From an uncultured Lachnospiraceae bacterium (GTDB lineage: Bacteria; Bacillota; Clostridia; Lachnospirales; Lachnospiraceae), in assembly GCA_910585065.1 (NCBI GenBank), contig CAJUCG010000003.1, forward strand, positions 1 to 48,368: a stretch of 48,368 nt of DNA, in the 5' to 3' direction. Every line of letters starts with the position of its first letter. The first letter of the stretch is position 1. Shown in pieces: positions 40,457 to 48,368 of this stretch. Position numbers and translations under genes: made by a program. The notes below the pieces were generated by a model. The model saw only the letters and a program-made list of their open reading frames with translations. It was not told the DNA's origin and did not search any database.

Positions 40457-41131
40457 ATGAAAGTTTATAATGTCGCGATTGACGGTCCAGCGGGAGCGGG
40501 CAAAAGTACTGTTGCCCGAATGGCAGCGAGGGAATTAGGGTTTGTCTATGTGGATACCGGAGCAATGTACCGGGCATTGGCACTCGCTTTTTTTCGCCGG
40601 GGGATAAAACCGGAGGAGAAAGAGCGCGTTTTGGAAGTTCTGCCGGAACTTAGCGTAACGATCGCTTACCAGGATGGGGAACAGATAGTATTCTTAAATG
40701 GCGAGGATGTCACTTCTCTTTTGCGCACACAAGAAATTGGCAATCTGGCATCCAATTTCGCGCCGCTTTTGCCAGTACGTGAAAAACTTCGTTCACTGCA
40801 GCAGGAACTTGCCGCGCGGACAAGCGTGGTTATGGACGGGCGGGATATTGGAACAATTGTGCTGCCGGAGGCGGAGGTAAAGATCTTTTTGACAGCGGAT
40901 GCAAAGGTGAGGGCAGCCAGACGTTTTAAAGAGCTTTGTGAGCGGGGAGTTTCCTGCGATGAGGGAGAGATTCTAAAAGAGATTCTTGCCAGGGATCTGC
41001 AGGATGAGCAGAGAGAAAATTCTCCGCTGACAAGGGCAGAAGATGCTGTTTTAGTGGACGCTTCCTCCCTTAGCGCGAAAGAGGTTGCGGAAAAAATAGT
41101 GGAGCTTGTAAAGGGCAGGTGCGCGCTGTGA
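40457..41131 (+). CDS. cmk: Cytidylate kinase
   Basis: 224 aa (d)CMP kinase producing (d)CDP. The P-loop GPAGAGKST is at residues 9-17, VDTGAMYRALAL, then VVMDGRDIGTIVLPEAEVKIFLTA and a C-terminal lid with DLQDEQRENSPLTRAEDAVLVD. ATG 40457 matches the family N-terminus; an earlier frame from 40394 lies in the flavoprotein gene. Its TGA overlaps the next gene's GTG (GTGA), so cmk and ispH-rpsA are translationally coupled, a standard clostridial arrangement. Confidence 0.96.
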   Translation: MKVYNVAIDGPAGAGKSTVARMAARELGFVYVDTGAMYRALALAFFRRGIKPEEKERVLEVLPELSVTIAYQDGEQIVFLNGEDVTSLLRTQEIGNLASNFAPLLPVREKLRSLQQELAARTSVVMDGRDIGTIVLPEAEVKIFLTADAKVRAARRFKELCERGVSCDEGEILKEILARDLQDEQRENSPLTRAEDAVLVDASSLSAKEVAEKIVELVKGRCAL

Positions 41132-43065
41132 AAATCACGGTGGCAAGGACAGCGGGGTTTTGCTTTGGCGTAAAGCGAGCGGTGGATATGACCTGCCGCA
41201 TCGCGGGCGAGGGAAAGAGCGGCGCAGTCTATACCTTAGGACCAATCATCCATAATGAAGAAGTGGTTGCAGATCTGGCGCGGCGCGGCGTGGTGAGCGT
41301 TTCCTTGCAGGAATTAAGCGCGCTTCCCCCCGGAACCATAATTATCCGATCCCATGGTGTTGGTCGGGATGTGCTTCAACAGATTCGTTCTTTTTTGGAT
41401 GAATCCGGACAGCCCAAATTTTTAATTGAGGATGCGACCTGTCCGTTTGTAAAAAAAATTCATCGTATTGTGGAGGAAAAAAGTAAATCTGGATATCGAA
41501 TTCTTGTGATCGGCGATATGAACCATCCGGAAGTACAGGCAACAAAAGGGTGGAGCAGCACCCCAGTATTTATTACAGATAATAGCGAGGATTTACAAAA
41601 ATTGGAACTCCCAAAAGACGAAAAACTCTGTATTGTCGCACAAACGACTTTTAATTACAAGAAATTTCAAGATTTAGTTGAAATTATTAAAAGAAAGAGG
41701 TATGATATAATTGTTGTCAATACGATATGCAACGCGACACAAGAACGTCAGGCAGAAGCTGCAAAGCTTGCCGGACAATCGGATGCCATGATTGTGATCG
41801 GAGGAAAGCAAAGCTCGAACACCGGGAAGCTTTTCGAAATTTCAAAAAAGGAATGTGAGAATACTTACTATATACAGACACTTGGTGACTTGGATTTAAA
41901 CTCGTTTAAATCTTTTCGTAGCGTAGGTATTACAGCAGGGGCATCCACCCCAAATAATATTATCAAGGAGGTTTTTACCAGCATGTCAGAAGAAAGTTTT
42001 GAGCAATTATTGGAGGGGTCTTTAAAGACAATACACAATGGGGAGGTAGTCGAAGGCACTGTAATCCGCGTTAAGGAAGATGAGATTGTCCTTAATATTG
42101 GTTATAAAGCAGATGGTATTATTACCAGAAACGAGTACACCAACACCCCGAATGTGGATCTGCGCACTCTTGTAAAGGAGGGCGACACAATGAGCGCGAA
42201 GGTACTCAAAGTCAACGACGGCGAGGGGCAAGTTCTGCTCACCTATAAAAAATTGATTGCCGAGCGCGGCAACAAACGCCTTGAGGAGGCATTTAACAAC
42301 CACGAAGTATTGACAGCAAAAGTTTCCACAGTATTAGAGGGCGGACTTAGCGTTGTGATTGAGGAGTCGAGAGTATTTATCCCGGCGAGTCTTGTGTCCG
42401 ACACCTATGAAAAAAATCTTGAGAAGTATAAAGATCAGGAAATTGAGTTCGTGATCAGCGAATTCAATCCTCGCAGAAGACGGATTATCGGCGATAGAAA
42501 GCAGCTTCTTGTCGCAAGGAAGAAGGAGCTTGCCGAGGCGTTGTTTGCGAGAATTAAAGTCGGCGATGTCATCGAGGGAACCGTAAAGAATGTGACGGAT
42601 TTCGGCGTGTTTATCGATCTGGGCGGCGCGGATGGTCTCCTGCATATTTCTGAGATGTCCTGGGGCAGAATTGAGAATCCGAAGAAGGTATTTAAAGCGG
42701 GTGATGTGGTAAAGGCATTTATCAAGGATATCCAGGGTGAGAAGATCGCGCTCAGCTTAAAATTCCCGGATCAGAATCCGTGGAAGGATGCGGCGGAGAA
42801 ATACGCAGTTGGCAATATCGTTACCGGCAAGGTTGCACGCATGACGGATTTCGGTGCTTTTATCGAGTTGGTTCCAGGTGTAGATGCACTGTTACATGTA
42901 TCCCAGATTGCAAGAGAGCATGTTGAGAAGCCTTCGGATATTTTAAAGACCGGTCAGGAGGTCACAGCGAAGATCGTGGACTTTAACGGCGAGGATAAAA
43001 AGATCAGTCTGAGCATGAAAGCATTATTGAATGACGCAGAGGAAGCGGAGACGACTGAGGAGTAA
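41128..43065 (+). CDS. ispH: Fused IspH reductase and S1-domain ribosomal-type protein
   Basis: 645 aa bifunctional protein. Residues 1 to about 280 are HMBPP reductase IspH, the last step of the MEP isoprenoid pathway; the 4Fe-4S cysteines are Cys12 (AGFCFGVKRAVD), Cys105 (DATCPFVKKIH) and Cys201 (NTICNATQERQ), with catalytic histidines in GPIIHNEEV and RSHGVG. The remainder holds four S1 RNA-binding repeats, the last two being the best (VIEGTVKNVTDFGVFIDLGG and IVTGKVARMTDFGAFIELVPG), as in a shortened ribosomal protein S1. This fusion is known from clostridia. The GTG at 41128 gives the normal IspH start and a GTGA overlap with cmk. An internal ATG with AAGGAGG sits at the domain boundary. 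Confidence 0.95.
   Translation: MKITVARTAGFCFGVKRAVDMTCRIAGEGKSGAVYTLGPIIHNEEVVADLARRGVVSVSLQELSALPPGTIIIRSHGVGRDVLQQIRSFLDESGQPKFLIEDATCPFVKKIHRIVEEKSKSGYRILVIGDMNHPEVQATKGWSSTPVFITDNSEDLQKLELPKDEKLCIVAQTTFNYKKFQDLVEIIKRKRYDIIVVNTICNATQERQAEAAKLAGQSDAMIVIGGKQSSNTGKLFEISKKECENTYYIQTLGDLDLNSFKSFRSVGITAGASTPNNIIKEVFTSMSEESFEQLLEGSLKTIHNGEVVEGTVIRVKEDEIVLNIGYKADGIITRNEYTNTPNVDLRTLVKEGDTMSAKVLKVNDGEGQVLLTYKKLIAERGNKRLEEAFNNHEVLTAKVSTVLEGGLSVVIEESRVFIPASLVSDTYEKNLEKYKDQEIEFVISEFNPRRRRIIGDRKQLLVARKKELAEALFARIKVGDVIEGTVKNVTDFGVFIDLGGADGLLHISEMSWGRIENPKKVFKAGDVVKAFIKDIQGEKIALSLKFPDQNPWKDAAEKYAVGNIVTGKVARMTDFGAFIELVPGVDALLHVSQIAREHVEKPSDILKTGQEVTAKIVDFNGEDKKISLSMKALLNDAEEAETTEE
41965..41985 (+). promoter_or_regulatory. 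Internal ribosome site and ATG at the IspH/S1 boundary
   Basis: AAGGAGG (41965-41971) is followed 11 bases later by in-frame ATG 41983 (MSEESFEQLLEG), exactly where the S1 part begins. Initiation here would yield a free 360 aa S1-type protein. The spacing is a little long, and the bases also encode the conserved IspH ending KEVFTSM. Confidence 0.4.
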
Positions 43066-43071
43066 TCCATT

Positions 43072-43104
43072 TTCCCGGAGGCATCACGCTTCCGGGAATT
43101 TTTT
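43072..43104 (+). terminator. Intrinsic terminator after ispH-rpsA
   Basis: TTCCCGGAGGC (43072-43082), loop ATCAC, GCTTCCGGGAA (43088-43098): 11 bp with one G-U pair, followed by TTTTTT. It ends the cmk-ispH operon. Confidence 0.93.
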
Positions 43105-43201
43105 CGGAAAATTTTTCCGGAGATGATAATATAAATTGACTAGGGAAAAAATTCCTACAAAGAGGGCGTTTTCCGAAATAACCGCTAAGGAGGTTTTATT
43201 T

Positions 43202-43978
43202 ATGACAGACAGTTACGAATCATTTAAAAAAGATGTACTGCAGCTTACCAAGATTGATCTGAATGCTTACAAGGAGCGGCAGATGAAGCGGCGCATTGAT
43301 TCCCTGATCACAAAGCACCACTACACGGCCTACAAGCAATATGTAGAAGCATTAAAGAAAGACAAAGCACTTTTTGAAGAGTTTGTTAATTATTTAACAA
43401 TAAATGTATCCGAGTTTTACCGCAATCCAGAACAGTGGGTATTGCTTGAACATCAGATTTTTCCGGAACTTTTAAGAAAGTCCTCATCGCTTAAAATCTG
43501 GAGTGCTGCGTGTTCGACAGGGGATGAACCATACTCGCTCGTTATGCTTTTGTCGAAATTTATGCCGCTTAACAGAATCAAGATTATCGCAACCGATATT
43601 GACAAGCAGGTACTTGACAAGGCGCGTATGGGGCTGTACAATATCAAGAGCCTGAAAGGTCTGCCGGCAGAATTTTTAAAAAAATATTTCACGGCAGTAA
43701 GTACCACAAGCTACCAAATCAGCGACGAAATCAAAAAATGTGTGGAGTTTAAGGAACATAATCTCTTAAAGGATCCTTATCCGGATCGCTGTGATCTGAT
43801 TGTATGTAGAAATGTATTAATCTATTTTACTGAGGAGGCGAAGGAGGGGATCTACCGCAAATTTAACGCGGCATTAAAACAGGGATGTTTTCTCTTTGTC
43901 GGGAGTACCGAACAGATTATACAGCCGGAAAAGATTGGATATGATACATATCAGTCGTTCTTTTACCGCAGAAAGTGA
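43202..43978 (+). CDS. cheR: CheR-type chemoreceptor methyltransferase
   Basis: 258 aa SAM-dependent protein-glutamate methyltransferase of the CheR family. The N-terminal all-alpha domain includes RQMKRRIDSLI and NYLTINVSEFYRNPEQW. The SAM-binding region has IWSAACSTGDEPYSLVMLL, and DLIVCRNVLIYF and FVGSTEQI are the late conserved blocks. ATG 43202 is supported by AAGGAGG 8 bases upstream; an earlier frame from 43136 lacks a ribosome site. No other chemotaxis or flagellar gene is in the window, so this is an orphan cheR and its receptor partners must be elsewhere. Confidence 0.93.
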   Translation: MTDSYESFKKDVLQLTKIDLNAYKERQMKRRIDSLITKHHYTAYKQYVEALKKDKALFEEFVNYLTINVSEFYRNPEQWVLLEHQIFPELLRKSSSLKIWSAACSTGDEPYSLVMLLSKFMPLNRIKIIATDIDKQVLDKARMGLYNIKSLKGLPAEFLKKYFTAVSTTSYQISDEIKKCVEFKEHNLLKDPYPDRCDLIVCRNVLIYFTEEAKEGIYRKFNAALKQGCFLFVGSTEQIIQPEKIGYDTYQSFFYRRK

Positions 43979-43999
43979 AATATATTTTAAAAATTATAG

Positions 44000-44028
44000 T
44001 TGATTTTTCGTCAATGATTTAGTATAGT
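44000..44028 (+). promoter_or_regulatory. Promoter of plsX-acpP
   Basis: TTGATT (44000-44005), 17-base spacer, TATAGT (44023-44028). A short inverted repeat (TTGA...TCAA) covers the -35 side of the spacer and could be a regulator site, but it is too short to claim. Confidence 0.72.
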
Positions 44029-44081
44029 GGTACAGGGAAAGTGTCCCACAGGATTACGTGAAAGAAAGTTTGGGCAGAAAG

Positions 44082-45098
44082 ATGCAGAGAAAAGTAAAAG
44101 TCGCAGTGGATGCCATGGGTGGAGATCACTCTCCAAAAGAGATCGTAAAAGGAGCCATCGAAGCGGTAAATGAGCGCGGGGAAGTGGAAGTCTTTTTAAC
44201 TGGCAAAAAAGAGCTGATCGAGAAGGAGATCTCCTTGTATCACTATCCGCAGGAAGCACTCCATGTGGTGGATGCAAGAGAGGTTATCACGAACGATGAA
44301 GCTCCAGTACTTGCGATTCGAAAGAAGAAGGATTCCTCCATTGTCGCAGCACTTAACCTGGTCAAGAAGGGGGATGCGGACGCTTTTGTATCTGCGGGAA
44401 GTACCGGGGCTGTCCTGGTTGGCGCACAGCTTATTGTCGGTCGCATCAAGGGGGTGGAGCGCCCTCCGCTTGCGCCGCTGATGCCTACGATGAACGGGGT
44501 TTCACTGTTGATTGACTGCGGTGCGAATGTGGACGCAAGATCTTCCCATCTGGTACAGTTTGCAAAAATGGGATCGATCTATATGGAGAACGTTGTCGGC
44601 ATAAAAAATCCGCGTGTGGCGATCGTAAATGTCGGCGTTGAGGAAGAAAAGGGAAATATGCTTGTTAAAGAAACCTTCCCTCTTCTGAAAAACTGTAACG
44701 AGATCAATTTCATCGGCAGCATTGAAGCAAGAGAAATTCCAAACGGTGCAGCGGATGTAATTGTCACGGAGGCATTTGTCGGAAATGTCATACTAAAGCT
44801 CTATGAGGGCGTGGCAGCAGCGCTTATCAAAAAGATTAAGCAGAGCATGACGGCAACTGCGGTTTCCACGCTCGGTGCGGCGTTAGTAAAGCCGCAATTA
44901 AAAAAGGCGCTGAAAGATTTTGATCTCTCGCAGTACGGCGGCGCGCCGATGTTGGGATTAAATGGGCTGGTGGTAAAAAGCCACGGCAGTTCAAAGAGCG
45001 TCGAGATCAAAAATTCCATCATTCAGTGTATAGCGTTTAAGGAGCAGAGAGTTAGCGAAAAGATCGCTGCTGGCATCGCGCTCCCGGAAACCATATAA
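44082..45098 (+). CDS. plsX: Phosphate acyltransferase PlsX
   Basis: 338 aa soluble enzyme that makes acyl-phosphate from acyl-ACP for phospholipid synthesis. The N-terminal VKVAVDAMGGDHSP and the SAGSTGAVLVGA, RPPLAPLMPT and IGSIEAREIPNGAADVIVTEAFVGNVILK blocks are family signatures. The start is uncertain: ATG 44082 matches the usual N-terminus but has a weak ribosome site, while the in-frame GTG 44058 (8 codons earlier) has AGGA 4 bases upstream. It is followed by acpP, its substrate carrier, 32 bases downstream. The rpmF gene that often precedes plsX is not present here. Confidence 0.95.
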   Translation: MQRKVKVAVDAMGGDHSPKEIVKGAIEAVNERGEVEVFLTGKKELIEKEISLYHYPQEALHVVDAREVITNDEAPVLAIRKKKDSSIVAALNLVKKGDADAFVSAGSTGAVLVGAQLIVGRIKGVERPPLAPLMPTMNGVSLLIDCGANVDARSSHLVQFAKMGSIYMENVVGIKNPRVAIVNVGVEEEKGNMLVKETFPLLKNCNEINFIGSIEAREIPNGAADVIVTEAFVGNVILKLYEGVAAALIKKIKQSMTATAVSTLGAALVKPQLKKALKDFDLSQYGGAPMLGLNGLVVKSHGSSKSVEIKNSIIQCIAFKEQRVSEKIAAGIALPETI

Positions 45099-45130
45099 TA
45101 ACAAAACTATAAAAAGAAAGGCGAGTTATC

Positions 45131-45364
45131 ATGGAATTTGAAAAGTTGAAAAGCATTATCAGTGAAGTATTGAGCGTGGATGGAGAAGAGATTGATTTGG
45201 ACACTGCTTTCGTAGATGATCTTGGCGCGGATTCGCTCGATATTTTCCAGATCATTATGGGGATCGAGGAGGAATTCGATATCGAGATCGCGAATGAGGA
45301 GGCGGAAAAGATCCGCACAGTCGGCGATGCGGTGGAGAAGATTAAGACTGCGCTGAACAACTAA
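45131..45364 (+). CDS. acpP: Acyl carrier protein
   Basis: 77 aa acidic four-helix carrier of fatty acid synthesis. The phosphopantetheine attachment site is Ser35 in LGADSLDIF (the common wording is DSLD followed by a hydrophobic residue). The ribosome site AAAGGCGAG lies 8 bases upstream. It is co-transcribed with plsX and closed by the terminator at 45394. Confidence 0.97.
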   Translation: MEFEKLKSIISEVLSVDGEEIDLDTAFVDDLGADSLDIFQIIMGIEEEFDIEIANEEAEKIRTVGDAVEKIKTALNN

Positions 45365-45393
45365 TCAAACTGCCAGACGGGTAATCTAAAAAG

Positions 45394-45431
45394 CCGTGTG
45401 GACTCTCTTTAGGGTTCCACACGGTTTCTTT
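45394..45431 (+). terminator. Intrinsic terminator after acpP
   Basis: CCGTGTGGA (45394-45402) pairs with TCCACACGG (45416-45424); the 13-base loop is followed by TTTCTTTG after the stem. Flanking AAAG on the left can extend the stem with the trailing T residues. Confidence 0.88.
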
Positions 45432-45465
45432 GTCCGGAGTACCTTTTAATGAGAGGAGTAAAAAT

Positions 45466-46164
45466 ATGGAAGAGAGCGATAAACTTGCTGCGTTTGAGAA
45501 AAAAATAGGGTTCTACTTTAAAGACAGAAGATACCTCTTGCAGGCACTCACGCACAGTTCCTATGCAAACGAGCGCAAAATTCGGAAAATCCCGGATAAT
45601 GAGCGGCTGGAATTTTTGGGGGATGCAGTGCTTGAATTAGTTGCAAGCCATGATATTTTTTCAAAAAATCCCGCGATGAGCGAGGGGGAGATGTCAAAAT
45701 TGCGCGCAAGCTTGGTCTGTGAACCAGCCTTAGCTTACTGTGCCAGAGAAATTTCGCTAGGCAGGTATCTTTTTCTTGGAAAGGGAGAGATGGCGATGGG
45801 GGGAGCTGAGCGGGACTCCATTCTCTCCGATGCCTTTGAGGCGGTGATCGGCGCGATCTATCTGGATAGTGGTTTTACTAATGCAAAAGAGTTCATTCTG
45901 AAATATGCCCTGAATGATGCGGAGACAAAAAAACTCTTTTATGATAGTAAGACTATTTTACAGGAGATGGTGCAGGCAAAAGGTCAAGGTAAAGTGCGCT
46001 ATGAAATTATCGAGGAGAGCGGACCGGATCACAGTAAATGCTTTGTGGTAAAAGCGATCTCTTTAGATGGGCTTGAAACGATAGGTCAGGGAAAAACAAA
46101 AAAGGCAGCGGAGCAGCAAGCGGCATATAAGGCAATTTTGTCACTTCGCACGCAGGAGGAATAA
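45466..46164 (+). CDS. rnc: Ribonuclease III
   Basis: 232 aa double-stranded-RNA endonuclease for rRNA and mRNA processing. The nuclease signature ERLEFLGDAVLEL is present near residues 45-57, and the second acidic site is SDAFEAVIGAIYLD. A C-terminal dsRNA-binding domain begins near DSKTILQEMVQAKG and ends KKAAEQQAAYKAIL. ATG 45466 has AGAGGAG 7 bases upstream. smc starts at the very next base after its stop; rnc-smc is a conserved pair in Bacillota. Confidence 0.97.
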   Translation: MEESDKLAAFEKKIGFYFKDRRYLLQALTHSSYANERKIRKIPDNERLEFLGDAVLELVASHDIFSKNPAMSEGEMSKLRASLVCEPALAYCAREISLGRYLFLGKGEMAMGGAERDSILSDAFEAVIGAIYLDSGFTNAKEFILKYALNDAETKKLFYDSKTILQEMVQAKGQGKVRYEIIEESGPDHSKCFVVKAISLDGLETIGQGKTKKAAEQQAAYKAILSLRTQEE

Positions 46165-48368
46165 ATGTATTTAAAAAGCATTGAAGTGCATGGCTTTAAG
46201 TCATTTGCCAACAAAATTGTTTTTGAATTTAAAAATGGGATCACGGGTATTGTGGGACCGAACGGTTCGGGAAAAAGTAATGTGGCGGATGCGGTGCGCT
46301 GGGTACTTGGCGAACAGAGCGCGAAACAACTTCGTGGCAACAGTATGCAGGATGTTATTTTTTCCGGTACAGAACTAAGGAAACCGCAGAGTTTTGCCTA
46401 TGTGGCGATCACCTTTGACAATACAGATCATGCACTTGCGATAGATTATGGGGAAGTGACCATTGCGAGGCGCGTCTACCGATCGGGGGAGAGCGAATAT
46501 CTTTTAAATGGATCGATCTGCCGCCTAAAGGATGTACAGGAACTTTTTTTTGATACTGGAATTGGAAAAGAGGGCTATTCCATTATTGGGCAGGGACAGA
46601 TTGACCGGATTGTTTCGGGGAGACCGGAGGAGCGAAGAGAGCTGCTTGACGAGGCGGCGGGCATTGTAAAATTTAAAAAGCGAAAGAGTATGGCGGAAAA
46701 AAATCTGGAGCAGGAACAAGCAAATCTGGCGCGCGTCGAAGATATTCTCGCCGAACTTTTCAAGCAGGTTGGTCCCCTAGAAAAGCAGTCTGCGATTGCG
46801 AGGGAATATTTAAAGTACAAAGAAGATTTAAAAAAGGTTGAAGTAAACCAATTTTTACTTATCCAAGAGAAAGGTAATGCATCCAAAAAAGAATTTGAGC
46901 GTGCAAGGGAAATTGCCGCGGGCGATCTTGAGAAAACCAGAAAGACCTACGAAAAGACAAAAGAGGAGTACGATCGCTTAGAGCAGGAGCTTGAGGAGAA
47001 TGCACGCGCACTTGAGGCAGTAAAGGAAGAGCGAAACGAACTTAATTTGACTTATGAGCGCGAGGAGGGAAATATCCGCCTTTTTGCTGAACAAATTGAG
47101 AGCATTGACCAAAACAGCAGGCATTTTGGTGAGCGCATGGCAAAAGTGGACAATGATCTGGCAGCGAAGGAACAGGAGATGGCAAATTACCTTGAGGAAA
47201 AAAGGAGGATTGAAGAGAGGATAAAAGCCCTTGAGGATAAGCAGTCCTCTCTCTCTTTTTCTCTGGGAGAAATCAGGGGGCAGATCGCGGAGTTTAACCG
47301 GGAGATTGCGCAGGGAAACAGTGAAATTATCCGGATTTTAAATGAAAATTCTCTACACAAAGAGGAGCTTTCCCGCTATGCGACCATCAAGGAACAAAAC
47401 GCGATCAAAAAGGCGGAACTTTCCAAGCGTGCGATCGAGCATAAAAGTGCCGAATCCGCCGCTGCCGAGGAGCTTTCTTTTGCTGAGCAGAAATTAAGGG
47501 AAGCCCTTATAAAGGTGGAGGAAAAGAACCGGACAATCGAAGAATTTGCACGTAAAATATCGGAGGAAGGCACGGCGATAGAAACTCTGGGAAAAGAATT
47601 TGAGAGGGCACAGCGCAGTCTGATTTCGGACAGTTCCAGATTAGAGTCGCTAAGAAATATTACGGAGCGTTACGAGGGATATGGGGGTGCTATCCGCCGC
47701 GTGATGGAGCAAAGAGATCAATATCCCGGAATTGCGGGCGTGGTGGCTGACTTGATTCAGGTCGATAAAAATTATGAGACGGCAATTGAGACAGCACTTG
47801 GCGGCAATATTCAAAATATTGTTACGGATAATGAACAGACGGCGAAGCTTCTCATTGAATTTTTAAAACGAACGAGGGCGGGGCGCGCGACTTTTCTGCC
47901 ATTGACCAGCATAACTCCAGCGCGCAACAATAATGATGCCGCACTGCGTGAGCCGGGGGTTATTGGTCTTGCCTCCTCACTTGTGCGCACAGAGAAACAA
48001 TATACAGTTCTGGTGCAATTTTTGCTTGGACGTATTTTTGTAGTGGACACCATTGATCACGCACTCACCTTAGCGCGCAAATACCATTATACGCTGCGCA
48101 TTGTGACGCTTGAGGGGGAACAGTTAAATCCGGGCGGATCTCTCTCCGGCGGTGCCTACAAAAATGCTGGGAATTTACTTGCCAGAAGGCGTGAAATGGA
48201 AGAATTAGAAGCGCGTATTGAGGAGATAAAGCATACTGTGGCAGAAATTGAGCAAATGCAAAAACAAAAAAGAGAATGCCGGAATGAATTGAGGGAGAGA
48301 GCCGAACAGGAAAAAAATCAATTGCAGGAATTACTTGCCGCACAGAGCGAAACAAAATTAAATTTTCG
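46165..48368 (+). CDS. smc: Chromosome segregation protein SMC, 3' end outside the window
   Basis: N-terminal 734 residues of SMC, the ATPase of the condensin-like complex that compacts and separates chromosomes. It begins MYLKSIEVHGFKSFA, with Walker A GPNGSGKSN at residues 31-39 and the GQGQIDRIVSGRPEERR Q-loop region. A long coiled coil follows (about 170-500), then the hinge from about residue 500 (RYEGYGGAIRRVM) to LNPGGSLSGG near 655, and the returning coil. The frame is open to the last base with no stop, so the C-terminal head is beyond the window. AGGAGG lies 4 bases before the ATG, inside the end of rnc; TAAATG joins the two genes. Confidence 0.97.
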   Translation, partial: MYLKSIEVHGFKSFANKIVFEFKNGITGIVGPNGSGKSNVADAVRWVLGEQSAKQLRGNSMQDVIFSGTELRKPQSFAYVAITFDNTDHALAIDYGEVTIARRVYRSGESEYLLNGSICRLKDVQELFFDTGIGKEGYSIIGQGQIDRIVSGRPEERRELLDEAAGIVKFKKRKSMAEKNLEQEQANLARVEDILAELFKQVGPLEKQSAIAREYLKYKEDLKKVEVNQFLLIQEKGNASKKEFERAREIAAGDLEKTRKTYEKTKEEYDRLEQELEENARALEAVKEERNELNLTYEREEGNIRLFAEQIESIDQNSRHFGERMAKVDNDLAAKEQEMANYLEEKRRIEERIKALEDKQSSLSFSLGEIRGQIAEFNREIAQGNSEIIRILNENSLHKEELSRYATIKEQNAIKKAELSKRAIEHKSAESAAAEELSFAEQKLREALIKVEEKNRTIEEFARKISEEGTAIETLGKEFERAQRSLISDSSRLESLRNITERYEGYGGAIRRVMEQRDQYPGIAGVVADLIQVDKNYETAIETALGGNIQNIVTDNEQTAKLLIEFLKRTRAGRATFLPLTSITPARNNNDAALREPGVIGLASSLVRTEKQYTVLVQFLLGRIFVVDTIDHALTLARKYHYTLRIVTLEGEQLNPGGSLSGGAYKNAGNLLARRREMEELEARIEEIKHTVAEIEQMQKQKRECRNELRERAEQEKNQLQELLAAQSETKLNF

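Noticed and set aside
43105..43120. CGGAAAA/TTTTCCG inverted repeat after the ispH-rpsA terminator
   Set aside because: Short and directly next to a much stronger terminator; no separate role is evident.
1..48368. tRNA genes, rRNA genes, CRISPR arrays, prophage or intact IS
   Set aside because: I found no cloverleaf-like blocks, regular spaced repeats, transposase, integrase or phage genes in the window.

Overview
The window looks like a chromosomal core segment of a spore-forming clostridium, most likely a member of the Lachnospiraceae. The pointers are the SCIFF peptide with its radical SAM maturase, a sporulation sigma-G gene, a fused IspH/S1 protein, a DUF6465 AT-hook protein and an RNase G without a zinc-link. 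Almost everything is on the + strand; only sigG is on the - strand. I see no tRNA, rRNA, CRISPR array, prophage or intact insertion sequence. Function names rest on motif recognition in the translated sequence; no database search was run.

Layout. (1) 2-3721: end of a radical-SAM-linked DUF2344 gene, rng, ybaK and an M19 dipeptidase. (2) 3841-7748: a structured leader and DUF6465 gene, then the SCIFF operon scfA-scfB with a translationally coupled Orn/Lys/Arg decarboxylase. (3) 7826-10336: the SRP/ribosome operon ylxM-ffh-rpsP-khpA, closed by a strong terminator before the rimM-trmD-rplS genes that often follow in relatives. (4) 10643-12968: an esterase-like protein and two poorly known proteins. 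(5) 12972-20438: polA, coaE, an FtsA-like ATPase and a beta-CASP metallo-beta-lactamase nuclease, with sigG converging on the nuclease. (6) 21380-30996: a large Mrp/Mbh-type membrane operon. Its gene order matches the archaeal MbhA-H module, and it carries four complex-I-like antiporter subunits but no hydrogenase or dehydrogenase subunit. (7) 31006-43065: a small membrane protein, an aconitase-family hydratase, cardiolipin synthase, folD, rimO, pgsA, a GerMN-like lipoprotein, a BaiN/HI0933 flavoprotein, cmk and ispH-rpsA. (8) 43202-48368: an orphan cheR, then plsX-acpP and rnc-smc, with smc running off the end.

The most unusual material is: the expanded antiporter operon with no visible electron-input module; a SCIFF peptide with Gly where studied homologues have the cross-linked Thr; a perfect 12-bp dyad that lies between the ylxM promoter and start and covers its Shine-Dalgarno; a hairpin-rich leader with a possible pseudoknot before the DUF6465 gene; and two copies of an IS605-end-like hairpin placed exactly at gene 3' ends.
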